12,383 nucleotides of DNA from Candidatus Shapirobacteria bacterium (lineage in GTDB: Bacteria; Patescibacteriota; Microgenomatia; UBA12405; UBA6130): NCBI GenBank assembly GCA_027007615.1, contig JALTFB010000009.1, forward strand, positions 1-12,383, read 5' to 3'. Below, piece after piece: positions 6,893-12,383 of this stretch; positions within the stretch are counted from its first letter, which is position 1; each line of letters begins with the position of its first letter. Under the pieces are notes generated by a model. That model had not been told where the DNA came from, ran no database searches, and was given only the letters and a program-made list of their open reading frames with translations. The position numbers and the translations under genes were made by a program.

Positions 6893-7873
6893 TCAAGAGG
6901 CAAGAGGGGAGGGAGTGAGGGCTGCGGCCAAGAGAGCCATGCGGATATAAAGGCCGCTGCGCATTTGGCGGAAATAGGCGGCGCGAGGATCGCGGTCAAC
7001 TTCGGGGGCGATTTCATTGACTCGCGGCAGGGGATGCATGACAATCATTTTCTTTTTGGCTTTTCGCATAAGGGGCCGGTTAAGAACGTAAAAGCCCTTT
7101 AGCCGGTTGTAAAGGCCCATTTGTCCCTCCTTTTCAAACCACTCGCGTTGGATGCGGGTCATATAGAGAACATCGGCTTTAGTAATAACATCTTCAATTT
7201 TGGCATATTTTTTAACTTGGGCGCCTTGGCGGCGCAGGCGCATGACCAAATTGTCGGGCATTTGCAAGGCGGCGGGGGCAACCAGATCAATATGGACTTG
7301 GGGGTCGGCTAAAGTCAATAATTGGGCCAGCGATTTGACGGTGCGCCCGTATTTAAGATCGCCAACCATGGCGACGCGAAGCTTTTTAAGCTGCCCCAGC
7401 TCTCGTTGGATGGTGTAGAGATCGAGAAGGGCTTGCGTGGGGTGCTCTTTTTTGCCGGAACCGGCGTTGATAATGGGAACTCGGGCATTGGCGGCGGCGA
7501 TTTCCGAGGAGCTGTCTTGGGGATGGCGGAGAATAATAATATTGGTGGCGGTAGTTTGTTCAATGCTGCGGATGGTATCGGCTAGAGATTCGCCTTTAAC
7601 GGCTGATGAATAGGCTTGCATTCCGGGAATGGCGATAACGCGCCGGCAGCCCAACCAGAGGGCGGCCGAGAGGAAAGAGCTAAAAGTCCGAGTGCTGGGT
7701 TGGTAGAAGAGAATGGCGACTGTTTTATTTTTCAAATCGCGGCGAGCTTGGCCATTTTCTACCGCAGCTGACATCCGGTCCGCTAATGAAAAAATATACT
7801 TAATTTTGGGAAATGATAACTGGCCGACGGAGATGAAATCTTGCCAAAAGAAAGGATTGCCTTTCTTGTTCAT
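6893..7873 (-). CDS. pyrB: Aspartate carbamoyltransferase catalytic chain
   Basis: 326 residues, about the usual length. The enzyme condenses carbamoyl phosphate and aspartate to N-carbamoyl-aspartate, the committed step of pyrimidine synthesis. Visible motifs: PSTRT (59-63) for carbamoyl phosphate, the 80s-loop Lys93 in AVKGES, HPTQALLDLYTI (144-155), GDLKYGRTVKSL (171-182), DVLYMTRIQ (234-242) and MHPLPRVNEIAPEVD (279-293). Two positions depart from the family: Gln58 where E. coli has Glu50, and Trp245 where E. coli has Arg234. No regulatory chain (pyrI) or other pyrimidine gene is nearby. It heads the operon and has its own promoter (TTGACA, 17 bp, TAAACT) ending 8 nt before the ATG. Ornithine carbamoyltransferase is unlikely, because the YMTRIQ and HPTQALLDLYTI signatures are of the aspartate type. 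Confidence 0.92.
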   Translation of the reverse strand: MNKKGNPFFWQDFISVGQLSFPKIKYIFSLADRMSAAVENGQARRDLKNKTVAILFYQPSTRTFSSFLSAALWLGCRRVIAIPGMQAYSSAVKGESLADTIRSIEQTTATNIIILRHPQDSSSEIAAANARVPIINAGSGKKEHPTQALLDLYTIQRELGQLKKLRVAMVGDLKYGRTVKSLAQLLTLADPQVHIDLVAPAALQMPDNLVMRLRRQGAQVKKYAKIEDVITKADVLYMTRIQREWFEKEGQMGLYNRLKGFYVLNRPLMRKAKKKMIVMHPLPRVNEIAPEVDRDPRAAYFRQMRSGLYIRMALLAAALTPSPLAS

Positions 7874-7881
7874 GCTGGATG

Positions 7882-7910
7882 AGTTTAACCGGCCGGCTGG
7901 GGAATGTCAA
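7882..7910 (-). promoter_or_regulatory. pyrB promoter (leaderless)
   Basis: On the minus strand TTGACA (7910-7905), a 17-bp spacer, then TAAACT (7887-7882). Only 8 nt separate the -10 box from the ATG at 7873, so the start point should fall at or next to the start codon. No Shine-Dalgarno sequence is present. Confidence 0.6.
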
Positions 7911-7961
7911 GCATCTTACCCGACGTGATAATTTTATGCCTGAGACTCGGTGATTTACCAA

Positions 7962-7983
7962 AGGTTGCCTACCTGGGCAACCT
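7962..7983. repeat. Hairpin AGGTTGCC/GGCAACCT between divergent promoters
   Basis: 8-bp perfect stem with a 6-nt loop. The AGGTTGCCTACCT core recurs at 5271-5283 and, inverted, at 10321-10333. It lies between the pyrB promoter and the HTH-cassette promoter and has no T-run. It could be a member of the dispersed repeat family or an operator. Confidence 0.55.
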
Positions 7984-8011
7984 CTAAGGTTGACAGAGTT
8001 AGGGAGAGCCC

Positions 8012-8041
8012 TTGACATACTGTTTTAGCATTTGTTACACT
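8012..8041 (+). promoter_or_regulatory. Promoter of the HTH cassette
   Basis: Perfect -35 TTGACA (8012-8017), an 18-bp spacer and an extended -10 TGTTACACT (hexamer TACACT at 8036-8041). The start point would be near 8048, giving a leader of about 50 nt. A second TTGACA at 7990-7995 has no evident -10. Confidence 0.65.
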
Positions 8042-8097
8042 CTTAACAGTTAAAGGAAAGAAAATAGCAATTTGATAACTTTTAAACACATCAGAAT

Positions 8098-8322
8098 ATG
8101 GCGCAAGATAAAGCAATAGATAAAAAACTATCATTGAGCAATTTACCCGACCTGCTAACGGTCCGTGAGGTGGCCCAACTTCTGCGGGTTTCGCCGCTGA
8201 CGGTCAAACGCTGGGGTAAGCGGGGTAAGCTGCCGGCCATCCGTATCAACTCCCGCGGCGACCGGCGTTACCGCAAAGAGGCCGTCCTTTATCTCCTTGG
8301 CATCCAGCCGAAAGAAGAATAA
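8098..8322 (+). CDS. Small helix-turn-helix protein, excisionase/MerR-like
   Basis: 74 residues. Residues about 20-63 form a recognisable HTH_17/excisionase-type winged helix: LTVREVAQLLRVSPLTVKRWGKRG (helix-turn-helix), then KLPAIRINSRGDRRYRKEAV (wing and last helix). The protein is little more than the DNA-binding domain with a short N-terminal arm. Such proteins act as excisionases, recombination directionality factors or small transcription factors; the sequence does not decide between them. No integrase is in the window. It has a strong consensus-like promoter but only a weak ribosome site (AGGAAAG at about 8054 is too far from the ATG). Its TAA abuts the ATG of the next gene, so the two are probably co-translated. 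It may regulate the divergent pyrB operon or its own cassette (inference). Confidence 0.75.
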   Translation: MAQDKAIDKKLSLSNLPDLLTVREVAQLLRVSPLTVKRWGKRGKLPAIRINSRGDRRYRKEAVLYLLGIQPKEE

Positions 8323-8679
8323 ATGGGGGGAGCAAAGCCGGAATATTTAAATTCCCAAATTTGCCAATTTACAGAGACGGACAGGGGGATGATAGAAAGA
8401 CTCAAATGCCTACGGGACGGATATTCAGATGAAATTCCTGAGGAAATTTTACATGGTCAGGGGCGTTTTAAAGTGAGAAGGAACTGGTGGCAGGGCCTTA
8501 TTGGCTATTTAGAAAGAGGCTTAGAATACGGCGACATTCCTAAAGAATTTGGAGAAGAAATAGAAGCATTTGTGGAGTGCTATACATCTGAAGAATTTCA
8601 TAGGCAATCCCTGACAACTTCTGATGATATCAGCCGTGCCAATAGCCTTTTGGATAAAATTCTGGATGGAACGGAGTAA
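8323..8679 (+). CDS. Hypothetical 118-residue protein
   Basis: No family recognised. The ATG at 8323 directly follows the TAA of the HTH gene, with a purine-rich AAAGAAGAA just upstream; a second in-frame ATG at 8389 behind GGGGG would give a 96-residue protein. The product is soluble, with no signal peptide or membrane segment, acidic overall, and with a Trp pair in the middle (RRNWWQGLIGYLERGLEYGD, about 52-71). The C-terminal half looks helical (EEIEAFVECYTSEEF, DDISRANSLLDKILDG). Coupling to a small DNA-binding protein would suit an accessory cassette such as a regulator-effector pair, but nothing identifies it as a toxin, antitoxin or recombination protein. Its downstream side borders the long inverted repeat. 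Confidence 0.6.
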   Translation: MGGAKPEYLNSQICQFTETDRGMIERLKCLRDGYSDEIPEEILHGQGRFKVRRNWWQGLIGYLERGLEYGDIPKEFGEEIEAFVECYTSEEFHRQSLTTSDDISRANSLLDKILDGTE

Positions 8680-8691
8680 TTCTTGCCAACC

Positions 8692-8751
8692 CCGGCAAGG
8701 GAAACACCGGTGAGTTGCCAAAGGCATCTCCCGGTGTTGAGGAATTGCCGG
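8692..8751. repeat. 60-bp nested palindrome
   Basis: Outer arms CCGGCAA/TTGCCGG (8692-8698, 8745-8751). The inner hairpin ACACCGG...CCGGTGT (8704-8710, 8731-8737) continues inward through GAG and TGCC to an AAA loop with one bulge and one mismatch. Confidence 0.75.
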
Positions 8752-8781
8752 CAATTAGAACTTAGAACTTGCCGCCCCGTT

Positions 8782-8839
8782 ATCCTGAACTTGCCCACCC
8801 CGCCCCTGAGGGCGCGAAGGGGACTGGAGGTTTCAGGAT
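8782..8839. repeat. Palindromic element with ATCCTGA/TCAGGAT arms
   Basis: Arms 8782-8788 and 8833-8839 around a GC-rich core that contains CCCC...GGGG. Same outer arms as the elements at 4941 and 9046. Confidence 0.7.
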
Positions 8840-8887
8840 CTTCAGTGAGTAGTGAATTGTTAACGTCAATCAGACACCCAGCTGAAG

Positions 8888-8908
8888 ATTCCGAAATAAA
8901 TTCGGAAT
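8888..8908. repeat. Palindrome ATTCCGAA/TTCGGAAT
   Basis: 8-bp perfect stem with loop ATAAA. It lies inside the 68-bp block bounded by ACACCCAGCTG repeats and is absent from the left arm. Confidence 0.75.
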
Positions 8909-8955
8909 GACGATGGTGTGGCAACTAGTAATGCAAGGTAAACACCCAGCTGGAG

Positions 8956-9011
8956 ATGTTGAGTCCCCAGGCCCTCTGTTTCATCGGGACGGGGTAAACT
9001 GAACTCAGCAT
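8956..9011. repeat. Palindrome with ATGTTGA/TCAGCAT arms
   Basis: Outer 7-bp arms (one G-U pair) with an inner GTCCC/GGGAC stem at 8963-8967 and 8986-8990. Counterpart of 5002-5033 with a different core. Confidence 0.65.
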
Positions 9012-9045
9012 GACGGATGAAAGTGAATTGCGTTGTATGACTGTC

Positions 9046-9081
9046 ATCCTGATTTTTCGACGAAGGCGAAAAGTTCAGGAT
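9046..9081. repeat. Palindrome ATCCTGA/TCAGGAT with TTTTCG/CGAAAA core
   Basis: Outer 7-bp arms plus inner stem 9054-9059 with 9067-9072. Counterpart of 4941-4982, where the inner stem is CCCGAC/GTCGGG. Confidence 0.8.
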
Positions 9082-9140
9082 CTTCAGTATGAGTATGACA
9101 ACCCTCGGGGTTAATTTGTCCACTCCCTGAAAATGCTGAA

Positions 9141-9149
9141 TGCTACAAT
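9141..9149 (+). promoter_or_regulatory. Extended -10 of the miaB-like gene (leaderless)
   Basis: TGCTACAAT ends 6 nt before the ATG at 9156. It is the inverted-repeat partner of the mtaB promoter. No Shine-Dalgarno sequence and no well-spaced -35. Confidence 0.6.
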
Positions 9150-9155
9150 AAAACC

Positions 9156-10270
<1,115 letters not shown>

Positions 10271-10318
10271 TTATAGTGAGCGCTTCTGTTGTTTGTTGTT
10301 AGTTGATTGTTGTTTGTT

Positions 10319-10341
10319 GAGGTAGGCAACCTCGGTTTTTT
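10319..10341 (+). terminator. Possible intrinsic terminator after the miaB-like gene
   Basis: Short stem GAGGT/ACCTC (5 bp, loop AGGCA), extendable by two weak G-U pairs, then GG and six T. It would end transcripts about 100 nt past the stop at 10217. The stem is short, is also a copy of the dispersed GGTAGGCAACC motif, and its T-run overlaps the rpsB -35 box. Confidence 0.35.
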
Positions 10342-10367
10342 GACTATTTTGTCCATTGTGCTATACT
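10340..10367 (+). promoter_or_regulatory. rpsB-tsf promoter
   Basis: TTGACT (10340-10345), a 16-bp spacer, and an extended -10 TGCTATACT with hexamer TATACT (10362-10367). The start point near 10374 gives a leader of about 50 nt. Confidence 0.7.
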
Positions 10368-10380
10368 AACTCATTACGCA

Positions 10381-10417
10381 CACTCGGCAACCATCCTGAA
10401 CTTGAGCCGGGTGGAGG
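10381..10417 (+). promoter_or_regulatory. rpsB leader hairpin abutting a strong Shine-Dalgarno
   Basis: CACTCGGC (10381-10388) pairs fully with GCCGGGTG (10406-10413, one G-U) around a 17-nt loop. The GGAGG site (10413-10417), 7 nt before the ATG at 10425, begins on the last base of the stem. This fixes the rpsB start and could modulate translation. Confidence 0.5.
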
Positions 10418-10424
10418 AATAAGG

Positions 10425-11243
10425 ATGGACAAAAAAACTAGTAAGAAAACAAAAGCAAAAAACGAAGTGAAAGCCAAGGCCAAGAAGAAAGCGGCGGCTT
10501 TTAAGCTGCAAGTTTCTTTGGAAGATACGCTCCAGGCCGGCTGCCATTTTGGCCACACGGTTGCCAAAACGCATCCCCGCATCAAGCCCTATCTTTATAC
10601 TTCCCGCGACGGGGTGCAGATTTTTGATTTGGTAAAGACGAGGAAACAGCTTGAAGAGGCGACAAAATTTCTTTATCAATTAGCTCGCGAGGGTAAACAA
10701 ACCCTTTTTGTGGGCACCAAGCGCCAGGCCAAGAAAATTATCCGCCAAACGGCCCAAGCCAGCGGGTCGGTTTGGGTGACGGAGCGTTGGCTGGGCGGCA
10801 CATTGACCAATTGGGAGCAGATAAGCCGCCGTTTGGATGTGCTGCGCAAACTAAGCAAAGATTGGGAAAAGGGGGTTTACGGAAAGAGGACAAAAAAAGA
10901 GCAGGCGATTATCCGGCGCAAATTGGCTTACCTGCGGCGTTTCTTTGGCGGATTGGTTGATTTGAAACAATTGCCGGCGGCCCTTTTTATTGCCGATATC
11001 AAAAGGGATGCCGTGGCCGTCCGCGAGGCGCAAATAATGAAAATCCCCGTGGTGGCGATTGTTGACAGCAATGCCGACCCATCCTTAACCGCTTATCCGA
11101 TTCCGGCCAATGATGATGCCATCAAGAGCATTAAATTGTTGGCGGAGGAAATTGGCCGGGCGGTGGCTTTAGGGCGGGGCATTAAGTTAAAAAAGTCCAA
11201 AAAGGAGGCGACTGATGGCAAAGCAAAAAAAAGCAAAGGTTGA
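10425..11243 (+). CDS. rpsB: 30S ribosomal protein S2
   Basis: 272 residues from the ATG at 10425, chosen for its GGAGG site at 10413-10417; an in-frame ATG at 10356 lies upstream of the predicted transcription start. S2 binds the 30S head-body junction near S1 and the mRNA path. Family features: LQAGCHFGHTVAKTHPRIKPYLYTSRDGVQIFDL (about 36-69), FVGTKRQAKKII, TERWLGGTLTNW, LPAALFIADIKRDAVAVREA, IPVVAIVDSNADPSLTAYPIPANDDA and a final helix KLLAEEIGRAV. A Lys-rich N-terminal extension of about 25 residues (MDKKTSKKTKAK) and a Lys-rich tail are additions to the core. The last 29 bases overlap tsf in another frame, so the tail and the EF-Ts start share sequence. The rpsB-tsf order is the common bacterial one. 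Confidence 0.97.
   Translation: MDKKTSKKTKAKNEVKAKAKKKAAAFKLQVSLEDTLQAGCHFGHTVAKTHPRIKPYLYTSRDGVQIFDLVKTRKQLEEATKFLYQLAREGKQTLFVGTKRQAKKIIRQTAQASGSVWVTERWLGGTLTNWEQISRRLDVLRKLSKDWEKGVYGKRTKKEQAIIRRKLAYLRRFFGGLVDLKQLPAALFIADIKRDAVAVREAQIMKIPVVAIVDSNADPSLTAYPIPANDDAIKSIKLLAEEIGRAVALGRGIKLKKSKKEATDGKAKKSKG
11201..11208 (+). promoter_or_regulatory. tsf ribosome binding site inside rpsB
   Basis: AAAGGAGG lies 6 nt before the ATG at 11215 and within the coding sequence of rpsB. It decides the tsf start. Confidence 0.85.
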
Positions 11244-11685
11244 CGTTAAATTGGTGGCGAAACTGCGCCGGGAAACCGGCGGCGGAGTGATGGCCTGCCG
11301 CGACGCTTTGGTAAAGGCGGGAGGCGATTACCAAAAGGCGAAAAAAATCCTTGAGAAAGAGGGAATTAAGAAAGCTGCCAAAAAACAGGGCCGGGAGACA
11401 AAGCAAGGCTATGTGGCGACTTATACCCATGCCACCGGCAAAATCGGCGTGGTGGTTGAAGTTTTTTGCGAAACGGATTTTGTGGCCCGCAACCGGGAAT
11501 TCCAGCGCTTTACCCGCGAACTATGTTTGCAAGTTGCCGCCATGAATCCTAAAAACGAAAAAGAATTGCTTAAGCAGGCCTATATCCGCGAGCCCGAAAA
11601 AACGGTGGATGAATTTTTAAAAAGCCAGATTGCCAAATTTGGCGAAAATATCCGCATCGGCCGCTTCCAGAGATTTGAAATTTAA
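11215..11685 (+). CDS. tsf: Elongation factor Ts, minimal form
   Basis: 156 residues. EF-Ts recharges EF-Tu by driving GDP release. The N-terminal UBA-like domain (about 9-50: LVAKLRRETGGGVMACRDALVKAGGDYQKAKKILEKEG) is followed by GYVATYTHATGKIGVVVEVFCETDFVARN, with the diagnostic TDFVARN near 88-94, and a single small core region. E. coli EF-Ts has about 283 residues with two core subdomains and a coiled coil; this protein keeps one, like other short bacterial forms. Start set by AAAGGAGG. The gene overlaps rpsB by 29 nt, and its TAA overlaps the stop codon of the convergent polyprenyl synthase gene by two bases. No terminator separates them. Confidence 0.95.
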   Translation: MAKQKKAKVDVKLVAKLRRETGGGVMACRDALVKAGGDYQKAKKILEKEGIKKAAKKQGRETKQGYVATYTHATGKIGVVVEVFCETDFVARNREFQRFTRELCLQVAAMNPKNEKELLKQAYIREPEKTVDEFLKSQIAKFGENIRIGRFQRFEI

Positions 11686-12383
11686 TAGCCGCGGTTAAGG
11701 ATAAATTCAATTGCCGCTTCCAATTGAGACCGGGCCGGTTCCCGATTTAAGAAACCTAGCTTCTGCCGGAAGATTTGCCTGGCTTGGCGGGCGAATTTAT
11801 TGGCCAGCCGGCGTCCATGCTCCAGACTGCCATATTTTTCCATCATTTTTATAACCCAGCTCACTTCGGCGGCGGTTTTTTGGGAGCGCGGTTTTTTAAT
11901 GATGGCGAGCAATTTTTTCCGGTCGCGGCCGTGGCAATGGCGGAGAAGGTGCATGAGCATAACGGTTCGCTTGCCTTCGTAAATGTCGTTGCCTTGCTGT
12001 TTTTTCAGGCCGCCAAAATTGGAAGTGAGGTCAAGCAGGTCATCGCGGATTTGGAAACAATAGCCTAGGGGCCGGCCAAAGCGGTAGATGTTTTCCAATT
12101 GCTGTGGACCGGCGCTGGCCAGAATGGCGCCCAAGCGCATTGGGCCGGCAATGGTGTAATCGGCCGTTTTGCTGGCGGCGATAAAAAGGATGTCGTTGTC
12201 GTTTAAATCAAGCTTATTTTCTCGAGTCCATTTGATTTCTACTGTTTGCCCCAGGGTGGTGCGGTCAAGCATGCGTTGGAATTCATCCATGATTGCTAAG
12301 CCTTTTTTCGTTCCCAAGAGGCGAATATTATCGGTTAAAACGCGCCACATCAAAATATGGAGGGTGTCGCCGGCATTAAGAGC
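11682..12383 (-). CDS. Polyprenyl diphosphate synthase, 5' end outside window
   Basis: The frame stays open to the window edge (first visible residues ALNAGDTLHILMW), so the roughly 233 residues seen are the C-terminal part of a larger protein; a TTG at 12353 is not a plausible start because that conserved segment lies upstream of it. Visible trans-isoprenyl synthase motifs: GD-LH in the first residues, GQTVEI (about 45-50), SKTADYTIAGPMRLGA (about 71-86) and the second Asp-rich motif QIRDDLLDL (about 111-119), which binds diphosphate through magnesium. The first DDxxD motif must lie beyond the edge. The enzyme joins isopentenyl diphosphate units to an allylic primer; chain length cannot be judged without the first motif region. 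It is convergent with tsf, with a 4-nt overlap. Confidence 0.9.
   Translation of the reverse strand, partial: ALNAGDTLHILMWRVLTDNIRLLGTKKGLAIMDEFQRMLDRTTLGQTVEIKWTRENKLDLNDNDILFIAASKTADYTIAGPMRLGAILASAGPQQLENIYRFGRPLGYCFQIRDDLLDLTSNFGGLKKQQGNDIYEGKRTVMLMHLLRHCHGRDRKKLLAIIKKPRSQKTAAEVSWVIKMMEKYGSLEHGRRLANKFARQARQIFRQKLGFLNREPARSQLEAAIEFILNRGY

Larger units (their letters stand above)
8680..9155. other. 476-bp non-coding stretch dominated by palindromes
   Basis: No credible gene. It is almost wholly the right arm of the long inverted repeat: a 60-bp nested palindrome (8692), a short AACTTAG block (8758-8771), further palindromes (8782, 8888, 8956, 9046) and the miaB-like promoter. An 11-bp direct repeat ACACCCAGCTG at 8874 and 8942 (period 68) flanks the 8888-8908 palindrome, a block absent from the left arm. 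Confidence 0.7.

Noticed and set aside
10356..10424. Upstream start of S2 adding 23 residues
   Set aside because: The ATG overlaps the -10 region of the promoter, and the ATG at 10425 has an ideal Shine-Dalgarno site.

Overview
This window reads as a chromosome segment from a reduced-genome bacterium, most likely a member of the Patescibacteria (Candidate Phyla Radiation). This is inferred from gene content: a DUF5667 exported protein, an enlarged nucleoside diphosphate kinase, a stand-alone aspartate carbamoyltransferase, a minimal 156-residue EF-Ts encoded directly after S2, and a large surface protein with Pro/Thr-rich linkers. The style resembles Microgenomates, but rank below phylum is a guess. 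No tRNA, rRNA, CRISPR array or transposase was seen.

Layout: (1) 1-3600, plus strand, a 1199-residue secreted or membrane-anchored protein with a glycoside-hydrolase-like catalytic region, four Cys-pair modules and two long tandem Fn3-like units. (2) 3652-4866, minus strand, an MtaB-type tRNA methylthiotransferase, convergent with (1). (3) 4867-5446, a repeat-rich non-coding stretch. (4) 5447-7873, minus strand, a compact operon pyrB > DUF5667 protein > ndk. (5) 8098-8679, plus strand, a small cassette of an excisionase/MerR-like helix-turn-helix protein and an unknown 118-residue protein, divergent from pyrB. (6) 8680-9155, a second repeat-rich stretch. (7) 9156-10217, plus strand, a MiaB-type methylthiotransferase lacking its C-terminal TRAM domain. 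(8) 10425-11685, plus strand, rpsB-tsf behind a strong promoter and good Shine-Dalgarno sites. (9) 11682-12383, minus strand, the C-terminal part of a polyprenyl diphosphate synthase running off the window, whose stop codon overlaps the tsf stop.

The most unusual structure is not a gene. The non-coding regions upstream of the two methylthiotransferase genes are inverted copies of each other (about 4831-5222 and 8692-9191). They share a promoter and the first dozen codons, and hold palindromes whose outer arms are conserved while their cores differ. They bracket the pyrB operon and the HTH cassette, so the enclosed 3.5 kb could in principle invert. A related repeat with a heptamer array appears to have overwritten the 3' end of the miaB-like gene and supplies its stop codon. 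Three promoters (mtaB, miaB-like, pyrB) put the -10 box only 6-8 nt from the ATG, which predicts leaderless mRNAs, whereas rpsB and tsf have classical Shine-Dalgarno sequences.

Functionally the genes mix tRNA modification, translation (S2, EF-Ts), nucleotide metabolism (PyrB, Ndk), isoprenoid chain synthesis and the cell surface. No single pathway unites them.
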